Shown: positions 24,918 to 39,284, counted from the first letter of the stretch. The stretch: 64,000 bases of DNA from Lucifuga dentata (GCA_014773175.1 VXCM01000425.1:248001-312000), one strand, 5' to 3'. Translations and numbers: made by a program. Notes: a model not told the origin generated them from the sequence alone.

Positions 24918-26518
24918 TGGAGACAAATCTAAAAGGTAAATCAGAGAGCCACTTCAGCTTTAGTCATATATTGAAAGGCTGAATCTGACAATAATCAAAC
25001 ATTCTCGTCATTATCATTGACCCCCTATTATAATGAAAGGGCATGCGGACACCACGGTGAGTCGACTCCTGCAGATCATCAATACTGTGAACTGTAGCAA
25101 AACAGAAATGAATGTATTGGTCATGTAGCCAGTCACAGTGTGCACAGCAAGAGAGCTCACACCTGGGGAGGGGGGGATATTAGCGCTTCATTTTCACTTA
25201 ACCCTCCATGGCCAGCTTGTTGATGAGGGATCTGACATGCATGTGTTCTCCAAGCACCACGGATCTGTCAATCATATATCAGATATGCTGAAAGTATTGG
25301 AAAACTGTCCTGTTAGCTATTTATTGCTACATTATATACAGTACTTTAGTTAAAATTCCTCAGATGCTTTTTTCTCTCACTATCAACATTCGCAAATGAA
25401 AATATAAAGTTAAATCTGTCACAATTAATAGTGACAAAGGATGAGAGGATCCAGACTCAAGTGGGCAAGAACATGACAGTTGTGATGTCATATTCTTTTT
25501 CTAATCCAACAAGAACAAATTTTACATTCCTCACTCAAGTCTCATCAGCTTTACACACTATATGAAGAAGCTTTGATCAAGTACAATGTTCAGTGTTCAA
25601 TGATTATTGCTGGCAATGATGTGGGTGGGGATCCTTCAGGGCCTAAAGCTAATTGTTGCCCCCCCTGGACCCCAAAGCACATTAATCCAGCCCAAAACAT
25701 TGATGGAGCTGCTCACTGATACTTAAAACAGCATCAGAAGAGGTCATTCAGTGGTTAACATGACCTTTCTAGTGTATCTGCCTCACCGTTTGTGAATAAT
25801 GATTGAAAATTCCTCAATTATTCATGTGGTTTCATAGACAGCAGGGTTCTAATTTGACTCTAATATTGCTCACACCCCTTTGACTAATTCTGTGAAGGTC
25901 ACAGCAAAACACTGAAAATATCCATAACTTTCCAGAGTCTCTGCACCCACACACACACCCTTCTTAGTGTGTTAAAAAACAAAAGCTCAATGAGGGGAGC
26001 CATCTGGAGGAGGCATTAAAGCTAAGACCATACCAACAACATTGGACCATTCTAATCTCATCTAAAGTGGGAGATTGTCTGGCACAAATACTGTTTTTAA
26101 TGGCACCCTGACAAATTTTCTGTAAGCTTATTACCACATTTATGCTAATTATGTGTTCTCTTCTAAAATAATATTTATAAAAACTCAATTCAATGTTGTA
26201 GATGCTGTTTTCTATGATCTTCCACCAACATGTAAAAACACAGACAGTACATAAGTAAAAACAAGGTCAAGCGAGATGAGTGGTTACTAATTGGTCTTAA
26301 TGGTTTCATGGCTTCTTTATCACAATGATAAGATTATGCAAATTGTGGCATTTAAAATGCTGTGAAAAGGATGAAGAAATTTGTCAGCAGAAACAAATCT
26401 CCCTCACATTTCCTTTTCTTGAACATATGGCTGGAAATCATTTTTAGAACAGTTCAATTTTTGATGCAAACTTACATCTCAGTTATAAAATATGTAATAT
26501 GTGATATAATATGGTGAA

Positions 26519-26590
26519 CAGCATGATTCACAGTATGATTATTATGACAGTATGATGACACAGTATGATGATTTACAGTATGATTCAATA
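26519..26590 (+). repeat. Degenerate CAGTATGAT tandem repeat
   Basis: Four to six imperfect copies of a motif like ACAGTATGATGA in a row. Confidence 0.6.
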
Positions 26591-27658
26591 AATTCACAAT
26601 AAAAGGCTGCAGTGATATAGAATATTATGTAATGCAATTTTTCTGTTTATTTCATGATATGATTCAGTCATCTCACAGAACTGCAATACAGTCAGGTTGG
26701 CAGTGATGTGTATTAGAGGTCACGATAACCTAAATGTTGTTGCACAGAGTATTAGAATGTCATACGCCCTCGTAACTGCTGTTGTAGCTCAAAAAGCTGA
26801 ATTGTGTTGCAGTTTCAAAAGCAGACAGGGAGCGGAGCTTTTCACCCTTATGTGCCAAGTTTTTGATAAGCACAAGAGACATCTTAACCACTTGTCAGTC
26901 AGCTTTCGTAGCAGAGGGGGCCTGAAGACAGCCGGGCCGGCAAAACAAACAACCAGCACGCCTCAATCTAACCCATCTTGTAAATAAATAGACAAACAGC
27001 AGAAAAGGGAGGAAATAACCACGCTGTTCAACCTGCAAAACTCACACCAGCACATCAACCAATTCAGAATCAAGACAACCAAATGATGCTGTGCTTGTGG
27101 TGGCTCGGCCCGGTGAAGTGTAAATAAGCATTTCCACGCTCGCCATTGGGTGTATAACATGGTGTCAGGTAGCTACACTGAGTGTAGAGGGGGGAGCAAT
27201 CAGCCAACCTTCGCCTCGCTGAGATGGAGGGCCGCCGTCGTACACACAAACAACCAATCACCGCGGGACAGTGACTGATGTCTCATCTCGCTTTGAAATC
27301 TATCACCCAAACCAAGTGGCTGTCGAGACATTGCCTGACAGATTGTTAAACTGAGCTTAATATGCATCACCTTGGCAAATAGTTCATTAATTCTTTATTA
27401 TGTGGGTATGAGTTGTTTAAACCTTTGTTCCCAGCAGTGCTCAGTACAATGTTTCAGCAGCCACACATAGTATTTAAATATTGTATTCATGATTATTATT
27501 ATTGTATTGTATTGCTGTATTCTACTTGGTTTGATCCTTAAAAAAAACAACAAAACAAAACAAGAGAAAACATGTAAAGTAAAAAAAGTATAATTACGTC
27601 CCCATTTATAACTTGCAATAAAATGTGATCTGTATCCAGATCCATATAAGTATATGTA

Positions 27659-27720
27659 TATATAAGTATATCCATATATGTATCCATATATAAGTATATC
27701 CATATATGTATCCATATAAG
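27659..27720 (+). repeat. 28-bp tandem repeat, 2.2 copies
   Basis: Two identical 28-base AT-rich units (27659-27686 and 27687-27714) and the start of a third. A diverged partial unit precedes them near 27640. Confidence 0.9.
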
Positions 27721-27734
27721 ATGTGAACACAAGA

Positions 27735-27935
27735 TCAAGTCAAGTTTATTACTTATTATTAAGGTGTACATGTATGCAGAAGCAAATGTGACTTATGATC
27801 GGAAGTCAGTCACAGCTAAATGACACATTTGTGAGATACAAATCTCACAAGTCCATAAATTGAAAATATTCCCCTGCCTTGTAATTCCAGCTCCATTGCT
27901 CTCGTTAATAAAGTTATTTTGAATCAGAATTTGTG
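27735..27935. mobile_element. Possible retroelement tails in opposing directions
   Basis: AAGTCAAGTTTATT at the left resembles the reverse complement of an AATAAACTTGACTT tail. AATAAAGTTATTTTGAATCAG at 27908-27928 resembles a forward tail. Each is a pattern common in fish retroelements, but no body is recognisable, so this is tentative. Confidence 0.3.
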
Positions 27936-30900
27936 ACTTGACATAAATGGGTACCTGCACCTGGAACACGGACAGCAACAGCCAATGCAAACAAGTTATT
28001 TGGAAAAAGTGGATGGAAGCTCGTCCATGAAGCAGGTGAAAATATGGGCTTTAATAGCATAATGACCTGCTGATCCGATGACAATGCAGGCAGAATCCAA
28101 AAAAAAAAGAAAAAAAAGAACACTTTTAATGCAAGGTGTAAATGCCAGTCCTGACACTGGCTACCATTATCCAGAGATGTTTCTGGATACAGAGAATAAA
28201 CTTTAATGCAAGATATTAAATGAGCCTGTGCAATAAAGAAAAAATAGAAACAAAATCTCCCTGACGGCTTCCTCACATCGTGGTCATCTATTAAAGCAAA
28301 TATTCTAATTGATTTCGTATTTATTAATGAACAGCAGGTAAATATATGAGAGAATGAGAAATGAAGGCAAAAGATAGATGATATGTGGTGAGAAAATAAA
28401 ATTTCCTTGCGACTCAACACTTCATTATCAAAAATCCAAAGCAGCTGAACTTGGAAGTGTCGTGAGGCACCAGTCTGGTTTATTCTTAGATCTGTGAAAT
28501 CACATTGCATCTTGCCAGTGTCATTTATTTGACTTCACCCTCACCCTTCAAAGATTACTGAAACACTGAATAATACAAGCAGCCACTGTCTTCCTGCCAG
28601 GATTTGAAAGCCCCATGATATTCCTTAGCCGCTTGTTTCCACAAACACCTATTTTGCTGCAAAGAGTTACGAAGGAGATCACACTGAATTCAGTTAACAT
28701 CATTTTTTAATATGCTTTGGCGCTCTGACAAACACCACATCCTGCATAAACTATGACTTATATGAGGCAAGACCTTGCCAAAAAGGCCTGAATGATGAAT
28801 GCCAACACGACATGAGCTGCATTCCCTACAAACGCAGGTAAAGCCACCCAAGGGGCAAACATCACTTAATTCATCCACCATCTTGACAAGTTGTTCCTCA
28901 TCCCCACATTTATATGTCCTCCTCGACTCCTTGTCCCCTCCCTCTGCTGGCTGGGGAAGTCACAGAAAAGGGGCGCTTTCATGGCGAGGGTTATTTTTCT
29001 TCTCTGATCTCTGTCTGATAAGTGTGTTTGCTCTTTTGTGTCCGAGGCTACTCTTAATCAAGAGGAGGTGGAACGTACAAAGAATTTGGAAGGGCAGCTG
29101 ATAAGGAAAGCATTTGCTAATTTTTTTTTTTTTTTTTTTTACACGCAGCGTTACAAACGATAGGCAATTTTCATTGTAGGAGAGCTAGATAAAGAGGGTG
29201 TAGCACATTAATGCAGATGTATTCTGCTTTAGCTTAAAACAAAAGCGATTCAGTGAAATTATCTTTTTGCCTGGATTCCAGTTGTTAATGAAACGATAGC
29301 ATCACTTTTGGGAACAGTATAAAATAAGTCTACGATATTGTTGTACATGAAATACATGATCAATCATGGCACAGTTTTCTTGTATTGTAGCTAGTTAGGC
29401 ATGATCATATAATGGATCAAATGCATCAGAGTGCAAATCTATAGTATGTGCCTACAAGCGCCAAAGATGCAAGTGAAATGCAAAGAATGACAATCATCCT
29501 GATCCCTGTTTGCAGTGCAGGTCTGTGACGGGCTTGAAGCGGATGCTAATTTAGCATTTCAAAGCCTTTCCGCTGTTCACATCTGACTTTATACCTGTAA
29601 TCGCCTCTCACAAATATATTTTTAGCCTGTCAGATTCTGCTGTCCCCACTGGCTTCTTCCTGAGGGAAATAACCATTCCCGGTGCTGACATCAACAGTGT
29701 GTTCTTTATAGATCAAACGGGGCAGGTCCTGAATTGCCAAAACCCTGAGGATCTGTGCTGCCAAATACATGAACTATCTCCCTCAATACCTGGTCAGCTA
29801 TCACCAAAGCCTGAAGGGGGTTTCCTTATTTTTGTAAGATATACCAAATTCGTGACTTGATTGCAGAGGAATAATCTGATATCTTGCTTGTTGGAGCCAG
29901 TCACGCACTTGCTTTCTGGAGATCAAATTAAGCTTTCTTTATTTAGATTTGAAGCTTTCTGACTCCAGCCCACTCTCATCCTGTAAAACACCCCAATTAA
30001 GAGAAAAGTATTTACATATGGGCCTCTGCTCAATTCAAACAAAGACCTAATCATAGAGATTCACTGTGTATCTGCACTTGGCAGATGGGAAAGCGTTGGC
30101 CTGGATTCTGAGGAGAAGTTTGCTCCACTTTCTCTCCACTTTTCACTGGTCTGAGTGCTTTGTGTTTGTTGCACCAAAATCAGACATCAGCACATTTGTT
30201 TAATGTGGAAATGAACTTTCATCCTGTCATGCTAAATTTAACATGGTGCAAAAGCAACCGTTTCTAGGAGCTGAATGGTGGCATTTCTCATTTTAGAAGC
30301 CCTTTGTGGGGAAAAAACAGAAAACGATTAATAGAAGATTTCTTCCTGAAGCCATTTTTTACAAGTCCCATTGAAATGTAGGCCCATTGAGGAAGCTTTC
30401 TCAGAAATGTGTAGGCCGTTTCATTAAAAATTCTTTGTAGGTTTTCACTAAACACCAATTGTAGCATGAGAAAAATTATTGCAAAACACTGAATACATCA
30501 TTGATGTATGTATGAAGGGATATTTGTAATCACATGTAAAGAAGGGAATGAAGACAATATCTGGCGCCTGGACTTCTGTTTCTTTTTTTTTTGTTTTCAC
30601 TCTCTACAGAGGTCAAAGGTCAGGGTCACCTGCAGTATGGTACTAACAGAGTTTGCTCAGACTCTGGGTTATGCTTGGATGCATGGAAGCATGGTGGCTT
30701 CATGCAAAGATGTAGCTTTGACTCAAATAACAAAACTGTTCAGAAAGTGAATAGTCAAGCACACTTTAAATGTCCTTGTAATTTTATATACTGCATATAC
30801 AGTACATGCAGTATTTGTGTGAAGGTTGTTCAAGACTTCAGTGCGAGCGAACAGAAGCCGGCGTTTCCATTCCGATCTCTCAACAGACAATCGTTCCCCA

Positions 30901-33118
30901 TGGGGTTAATTATCTACGAGTGATGAGAACAGCAGAAAGGGCGCGGTCTTGATGCATTCTGAGCATTAATGCACACTGTCAGTCAGAAAGAGATAAAGGA
31001 ACAATGCTTCACGGCATGTTACAGATATAAATTCATGCAAATTATAAAAATGAAAACCGATTTGTGATCAATTCCTCAAACACTACGGCGTCAAGGTAGA
31101 AGCAGCTTTTCCTGTCATAAATGTTCAGTGCTTGCATAACAACACCTTTATTATTCATGTTTCCTTTTCAAGTGTCCTCCTCGTTAATCTCGGCTAATTA
31201 TGGCTGTAACACTTTGGAGACTGTATAGGAATGTAAACATACATATAGAGAAACATTCCCTCAAAGATGCTCCAAACAACTCGTGATGTATAAGATGCCC
31301 TACAAAACACACAAGCTTGTTTGTGCTCTTGCATATAATCCATATATTATTTACTTTGCATCTACTCGCTTTATTGTAAATCCATTTCAGGTTTGATTTG
31401 TTGTTTTCCAATCTAATAATGTATCAAATTTTAATTTATATAGCAGGATCAGTCATTAAAAGAGGCAATAAAAGGAAAAACAGTAGATAAAAAGACCACA
31501 GAGACCAATGCATGTGCAGATAAAAATCAGGATAAAGAAAAACAAAACAAGGGAGGTGAATAACATTAGTAAGGAGGTAAAATTATACTCATAAAAAAAA
31601 GAAAAAAAAGAAAACATCTTAATTGGACTGGATGCCAGGCTAAACATTACACATACAACCCTGACAGAAATGCCATTTTACTGACACTAAAAAACATTTT
31701 CTTTACTTTTTTTAAGTCACAGTAATGAAATGAGAACACTGAAGACTTGATTAAAATGTCACAAAACGCATCAAGAGGAATTATTAGCTTCATTAAGTTT
31801 TATGCTCATCAGGATTAGCAATAATAAAGATTATGTTAAACATATCTCAGTGCTTTATCCTACTAAATATACAGCTACTGGATCTACTCGGTACAGTTTT
31901 ATAGATAGATTTCGTGATTTCTTTTGGCTAAACACACACTGGTGATCACACTGTCAATATCAGCACTTCTATAATTAGCTGTTAGGTTAACTGTAGCAGC
32001 AAGAGTTCACCGCAGAGACAATGTGTACTTCACTAACTTCAATAAAAACAGTAAATTCCCTGTGCGACCAGCTGGCAGGCTGCTGCTTTCCTCTTGGAAA
32101 GTAAGTTAGAAAATTTAATCAGGTTGTTTGTGATCCAGTTTGCACGTTAACTACTGATATACCGAGCATTGTGCAATTACGCGGCATGGTAAGACTAATT
32201 ACATTACAATACTAATTACATTCCTTAGGGCTGCAAGGAATTTTTGGCTGTCATTTCCATAGACAACTAAGATCCAAGGGGCTGTGTGTGCATAATTAGT
32301 CCAGAATAGGGTGTGTGTATTGGATTACACTGTACTCACCCTTCTCTGAGCTCTTTTTCTTCTTTTTCACCCATATTGATTACAATAATGCATGCTGATG
32401 ACTGCGTGCTTTCTCAACAAGCAGATCAACAAGCAGATTCCATACAAAAACATGTTTTGCTGGAATGCTAATCTATATAAGACAAACAGGGTATCATTTG
32501 CTTTCATTTCCAGAGTGAAAGCCTTATTATTCTGGTTCTGCTGTGTGACACTTCTGGGTTGTGTCCCAGTAGAGAACCTCGCAGAAACTGGGTCGAATGT
32601 TAAATCAGCTGGTGAATCAGGAACAGAGCAGGAAAGCTTCAAAGGGAGGTTTGATGTTCTCAAAAAAAGGTGTGTTGGTAACGGCATTTTCTTCTTTCCT
32701 ATGCATAGTTTCATCGTTAAGACAAAACTGGTGTTAATAGTGAAATATCTCATAATGATCTCAACAAAGTGCTGGCTGAAAAACTTACATAAGCCAGCCT
32801 ACATCTACTGTTGAGGGATTTGCATGTAAAAGTATTCCTGGGGTTTTCATGCTTTCGAGAGATCAGTGCAGAATGATCTTGATGATAATATTCAAATATA
32901 TGTGCACATAATTTTCAAACACTCAGCACAAGTCACCTCCAGATGTATCACCTCTGAGGCTCCATCTTGACAGCGTCAGGATGGAAATTGGTCCCTGATA
33001 TGGTGTCTCTTCAGCCTCCTGATGCACGTTATTCTCAGCTCTGATCAGGCCGAGCTTTTCTACCGCAGTGCATCACTTTATCTACAGTAACTAGGGCTGG
33101 AAGAGCATTTTCTGTCAC
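27936..33118. other. Non-coding stretch
   Basis: This contains the longest open frame of the window (198 codons, minus strand, 28510-27914), but it is rich in Phe, Ile and Ser, runs through a poly-Phe homopolymer and resembles no family. A T-run sits at 29121-29140. The part at 29500-29800 looks complex and repeat-free. No gene is supported. Confidence 0.6.
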
Positions 33119-33142
33119 ATATATATATATATATATATATAT
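33119..33142 (+). repeat. (AT)n microsatellite
   Basis: About twelve AT units. Confidence 0.95.
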
Positions 33143-36100
33143 CTCACTACATATTCTCGTTTCTACTTTAGGTAATAGAGAGGTAGGTTGCATGTCGCAA
33201 GCAACAGGGTTAGTGTTGTCTTTAGAAAGCAGCTCAGACAGGCTACAGGCTCTTCCAATTACAGTATGTCATGACAATTAGCAAAGGGAGGTGCCTCAGG
33301 TTTAACCTGAGCTGATCTCCAGTGTGTCCAGTCAAAGAGAAGTGGATGCAAGAAAACCAGGATTCAGTCTTATCTCTTCTTACCTAAAGAAAATTATAAT
33401 AATAATCTTATTTTATACACTCGATTATTAGATAATTGATCTTTGTCTCATATTAATGTTAGGATTTAAGGAAATTTCAAGAATCAGATCAATTTGAAGA
33501 ATTCTTAACAAGTAATTTTTGTCAGTCACTGATTCCAGAAATTCTGATTTTCTTAAATCAAGTGAAAAAACTACAACTTAATTTGCAAGCAAAGTCAAAA
33601 GACTTTGCTAGTCAAAAGACATGCATCTCTGGTTGTACCATTATTGTAACCACTACATCCAAAGGTAGAACAAGCTGTTATTTGAATGTATTTTGATCTT
33701 CCTGAATGATTACAACACTGTCTTCATTTACGTACATCGCCTGCTCCTTGGAATTAAAAAACTCTGGTTGAAAAGGATGTCTTTCTTTTGGGGAAGATGA
33801 AACAAACTGATCTCTTTATTAAAAAAAAAGAAAAAAAGATGGAATCACTGAACACTATATCATTGAAACCTGCATTTTCCAAAGGTTTGACAAATTCGAT
33901 GTGCTTTACAGGCCTTGATAATTAGATGTTACAGTTCACTGGTGCATAACATGTTTTGGCTCCTGGTGGTATGTTGTTCTTGGAGAAGTTAAGACCTCTA
34001 CTAATACCTGTCCAGATGGGATACTGTCAGAGTACTGTCATGGCAGCTGTATCTGCAATGTCAGGTTACATTTTAATCTACTAATCTCTTCCAACGAAAT
34101 GTTTAAGCAAAGTTACTTGATGCTGAAATTTTGCAACAAGAAAAACTCTAACTGAAACGGCAACTTGGTTTATATTTTAGAGCTTGTGAGTTGGCATGTA
34201 GGGAGTGTTCTCGCTGATAACTGTGTGAGTACAGCAAAGGATTTACAATAATCCAAAGGACAATATTTAAAATACACAGTCAAACATATAAAGTTTTCGA
34301 AATACAATCTGATGGTCATAGACGTGATTAGCTATCTTTTATGAAAATAATGCTCACAGACAGAGGCTATTATTTTCTATATTAGGACACCTTGTAGTGT
34401 ATGACTGTGCTTTAATCAAAGGCAACAGAAAAAGTGTGTCCGTTTGCAGTCACTTTAAGACATGATTTGATTACCTGCTATTTATGGAACTTTGCACACT
34501 GATTTAGAACATACGTTTGTAGTGTCCTGTTATACAATTTTATAGCAGTTTGTCAGGGCCATGGTATATTTATGCATATATGTTAAAGGTCTCCACGGCA
34601 AGAAACTGAGACATAAAACCAAGAGTTACCTTCATCTTTTAGGAATGGGCTTTTCGTTTTGGATATATTAACATGGCTAGGAAATTCAGGAACTTCTTGT
34701 CTTGAACATCTCTAGTCACAAGCACATTCAACCACATGTCAAAATCCACCATCAATAAAAATAATCAAGCCTGAACCCAAACAGAGTCCAAAGATGTACG
34801 TATGAAAATGGCCCTAATCAATTTAGGAACTACCAGTCTAGAACCCCAATGCAGAATTAAAAAAAAAAAAAAAAAAAAAAAAAGGATGGACTTTATGCAG
34901 ACATGCACTCATTGCACCATTTGTGATGCAAACAAGCATCTAAATGCATAAATCGTCAAGTTTCAGATTTTTAAAATTTGACTAAGGTGCCTCGTAAGGG
35001 AACCAACTACTACACCACAGTCTGCATTGTACATCATCATATCAACAACCTGGAATCACGAGAGGAAACTATCTCAATGAATGTAGCCAAGGTTGGTAGT
35101 GCATTACTACTGGTGATGAATTACAGAGATCCTGAGCACCATCAGGAAAAGTACAGTATCTAGAACCAGAGCTGGAGAAAAACAGGAGAGTTGGGTAATT
35201 CCAGGATCTGACACAACAAATGTATTATACAAGCCTTATCTGAGCAGGGAGAACTGGATTTGGAGCTGGAGCTCAGCAGATAGAGGAAGCACAAATTGCT
35301 GCAAAGGTCCATAGCAGTCAGGCACAGAGCGTACAGTGAGCACAGTACCTGATGAGGTTGTGAGGCAGTACATCAGGGTTAGTCACACTGATCAATCTCT
35401 CAGGGAACATTCATATCGCAGGGTAATGATATTGAAAATGCGACGTGGTTGTGCTCAGAATTGCATTGGCAAAAATGGTGATTATTTGAATATTGCACCT
35501 TTAAGGGGATCTTTCTCTCCGCATCAGCAGTGCTTGTTGTTGAATTTCAATGCCAAGAGTTCAACGTCATAACTGAATAAAGATATTAAATAATTAGATC
35601 AAGGAATGGAACACAGGCCAACAAATCTAAAAAGAATTGCTGTCCTGCATTATGTATTCCCCTGCATTTAGTATTACTCTGGAATGATTTTAGGAAACAA
35701 ATTTATCCTCAACACGTCCTCCATTTTACATGAGACGAGAATAATAGCAGTATTTTTCAAAGGAATTGTAATTAGGCTGTACACCTCACAGCTCAATGTG
35801 CTGATATAATTTAATAATAGAATTCAGCTGAGAAATCCCTCTGCTTTCCTGCATTTGGTGCATCATACATTTTGCACATTCGTATTACAAAGTTAAAAGT
35901 TCCAGAATCAAGCAAGCAAATTCTGACTTCTCACGCAGTCTTCTGACTGATAGAAAGACCACAGACACGGTTGATATTGTTTCTTCGCTTGGGAGGATGA
36001 AGTTATTTTTGACACTTTTTGCCAATAAACAACAGTTGGGGGTAAATAAAAAAAAAAAAAAAAANAAAAAAAAAAAAAAAAAGATTTTGCATATCTCAGA

Positions 36101-39100
36101 GGCTGATTTTCACATCAAGAAAACATGTCTTCAGTCGTCAAGCTGCTTTGTGAGCCTTCTGAAGGGGCCACAGACAAATACGCTTCACAACACAACGCCC
36201 TACAGCAGCTTTTTTTTTTGTTTTTACACCCTCATCTCTTTTTTTTCTCTCAATCGTAACTGCACCTCAGCTGCAACTTTAATTTTATGCTCACAGGAAT
36301 TACTGATTCAAAATTTAGAGGCTTTTAATTGGCCAGAATGAGAAGGGGGCTTACGGCATGCAACATGTGTGCTATGTACTGTAGGAAGTGCCAGAAGGTA
36401 GGCATGCATCATTACTATGAGGTAATGGGGCGGCTGCTAAGATCCTGCTCTAAATTGTTTAAGTCTTTTCATGTAGCACGGTAAGCATGTTTGTGTGAAT
36501 TAAAGGTTTGTAAAAATGTATTTTTTATGCGTAAACTGATTAAAGTTTATTGTTAAAAGAATTAGTGAAGGATAAAGCTCTTATCGCTTCCACGATACCC
36601 CAAAAGATCAAGAGATGGATTTTCACAATGCATCAACCTGATGGCAAATTCAGGCCCATCATGAAGCTCAATTTCCAAAAATATGCCACCAGATTATTTG
36701 ATATTTAACATGGAACCGATATGGACCCATAGCTTCTGTTCTGCAGCATAAAAGCAGTCAAGACCCTGCATTACTCATGCAGCCACAGTAACTTTGGCCT
36801 ATTAATTTTGTTTCAGGATATGAGTAATAGCTCTGCCACTCTTTGTGTGGCCATGAGGGTATTTACTTTTGATTTCCTAATAATACGTAAGAGACTTCAA
36901 ATTATCTACAATGCAAAAAAATTCCCTATAAGAAAAAAAAGTCTTGAAATTTTCAAAAGTCCTTCAACCCTGATAGAGCCACACAACATATATTAACCTT
37001 TCATGCTTCATGCTAGTTTCAAGTCAGCTCAAGCTAAAAAAAAAGAAACAAACAAAAAAAAACAAAACAAAAAAAAAAAACNAAAAAAAAAAAACAAAAA
37101 AAAAACACATACTGAGACAAATTCAGACCATCTATCTTGGAAATTGTGTAATAATCAAATAATGTAGACCAGAAGGTGCTTGATGAGATTATTTTTCATT
37201 GGATAAGAAAATAGAATTTAATAACCTTAAAACAAGAGCTTGAGACTTGGCTTTTGGAATTCAGCTGTATTACTTAACTGGTGGTGTCAGTGTCTTTACT
37301 CAAACCTTAACCTGCTCATTTAGCTGGTGAGCTGTAAATGAATGGTGCGAGTCCAGCCCCATCCTCACGTAACTTTCCATTAGCTGATTTCTACGTCTGT
37401 CACACTTTTACCCATCACTGGCTCCACTCTTTCCTCACTCGCTCTCCTGCCATTTAATCAATATGGATTTACAGCTACAGTCTTCCAGGGAGCACGACAA
37501 ATGATTAGCAATCATTTTGTTTAGGCTGTTACCGAGGGAAATCTAAGTCTCTTAATGTCCAATATAACACAAGGCAAAGTGAGGAGGAAGGGAGCTCTCC
37601 GTCCTTATCTGCTGATCAGCACTTTGCGTTATCCCACTTCAAGTGATTAAGATTCAGTAAAGTGGGATGTTTATGGCAATTTCAGCCACTTTTTTTTTTT
37701 TAAATAACTGAAGTTATTCCCTTCTTTGATGCATATCAATGAGCAGCAATAGAACTATATTTCATCAGTCAGTGTGGAATGGCAAATCATACAGCTTTTT
37801 GGCCATCAAATATCCAGCTCAATTCCTCATGCCACATGATTTGTTAAAAAATTTGGATAAATCATATCATAAACTGCTATTTCAAAATATTGTGGAAAAT
37901 ATAAAATTGTATACTGCTGGGGTTTTTTTGTGTGTGTGTGTGTGTTTTTTTTTAACTGTTTAAAAAGGGAGTTATTATGTTTTTGTTATTTTATCTCATT
38001 TCTCAATTCATTTGTTAAAATGCTGATGGAAACAAACTACTAGGATCTTTGAGGATCTTTATGTGTAGTCAATAAAGATCCTGGCAAAAACTGACATTTT
38101 AATGATCATTGGAGATAATTTAGTTCTTTTTACCTGTATTTCTCAAGAAAATAAACTACAAAACAGGATAAAATCTATATAATTGCACAGCTGCAGTGAA
38201 ACAACAAACATAACCAACCACCAAATTGTATTTATGCTTTAGTTTTGCCTTTGTGGACACTTTTGGAGCTGCTTTACCAGATGCTGACCATGCTCTAATT
38301 TAATGTAAAAACACTGTATGAGACAACAAGGGAAAAAGTCAATAATTATAATAGAAAGCCCCTGAGAGATCTTGGAGACCATTAATAATAGGTATAATTT
38401 CCCCACTGGCCACTCTATTGCAAAAATGTTTGACAGATTACTTTCCCATGCTGAATGAAATGAAAGAGCAGCACACATGAACACAAACATTGACACAGAG
38501 CAAGGAAGCGATACCTCATCAGATGCATGTATTCAAGAAACTGAGCACTGAGTTGTTTTAAAATGACAGTTGCTATTATCTTGCTGATGCCATGAGCAGA
38601 AGTAACAAAATGCATTTATTCAAGTGTTAAATAATTTGCCTCATCTTTCACCACATTTATCTCACAGCTATACTTAAAGCGGACATATTACGCTCTTGTT
38701 ATTTTACCTCATTTTTACAGTATAATATAGCAGGAAGTGTTTTGTCAAAGTTGCAAAACTTTGACGATTCAATTCCTGTAGAAATGCATCCAATAAAATA
38801 ACTTCAACTGACTTGAAAGCTTCACTTCTGATCAGCTGTTTACTTCTGTAATATGTTTACACCAACATGTACCATGTGAATCTACACATCTGGTTACACA
38901 CACTCACAAAGAAACTATTGAGCAAATGTTGAACCATCAACTGTTTTGCAGTCCGTGAGTGTTACCAACTCTGACCAGTCAGGAAAAAAAAAAAGAAAAA
39001 AAANAAAAAAAAAAAAAAGCAGCCTGTTTTCACTCACTGTGCATAGTGGTGCAGCAAGGGAGAACAGAAGTGGATGCATATGTTTTCTGCATATTATAGC

Positions 39101-39124
39101 ATAGGAAAGTAATTCTTGACATTA
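33143..39124. other. Non-coding stretch
   Basis: No gene is recognised. It holds homopolymer runs at 34860-34883, 36050-36082 (N at 36065), 37040-37106 (N at 37082) and 38990-39018 (N at 39004). The part at 37440-37650 is complex, repeat-free DNA. Short similar stretches at 37965 and 38675 (TTATTTTATCTCATTT-like) may be one dispersed repeat. Confidence 0.6.
37440..37650. promoter_or_regulatory. Possible conserved non-coding element
   Basis: This is non-repetitive DNA with several TAAT/ATTA cores (near 37457, 37504, 37508 and 37648) and no open frame of note, set between simple-sequence-rich flanks. Function is only suggested by composition. Confidence 0.2.
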
Positions 39125-39225
39125 AGTACTTCGACTAAAGTTTTACTTTTAATACTTCTTAACTTTTACTTCAGTAGAATTTTCCATTGTGGTATTATTA
39201 CTTTCACTTGAGTAAATGATTTGAT
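39125..39225 (-). repeat. Fragment of ACTT-rich teleost interspersed repeat
   Basis: ACTTTTACTTCAGTAGAATT, then CATTGTGGTATTATTAC and TTTCACTTGAGTAAATGATTTGA, is the inverted counterpart of the 13860 fragment. Confidence 0.65.
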
Positions 39226-39282
39226 ATAGAGAGATAGAGAACAGACTGATAGCATTTTATTGGCTTTTACTTTTTTACTTGC

Positions 39283-39284
<2 letters not shown>

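Larger units (their letters stand above)
24072..27658. other. Non-coding stretch
   Basis: No gene is recognised. It includes a short (ATTCTG)n tract at 24712-24729, a long A-run with an N at 24873 and degenerate CAGTATGAT repeats at 26519-26590. The open frame at 24690-24926 simply crosses the poly-A run. Confidence 0.6.

Noticed and set aside
27914..28510. 198-codon minus-strand open frame, the longest in the window
   Set aside because: AT-rich, passes through a poly-Phe homopolymer, lacks any recognisable domain and has no promoter or splice context.
33400..33620. Possible MITE resembling a common vertebrate TIR element
   Set aside because: A few AAGTGAAA/CAAGTCAAAA-like blocks are suggestive, but no terminal inverted repeats or duplication were found.
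36000..36340. 114-codon frame with poly-Lys
   Set aside because: Generated by a poly-A run containing an N; not a gene.
37965..38720. Two similar ~35-bp stretches (37965 and 38675)
   Set aside because: Similarity is short and AT-rich; not enough to define a repeat.
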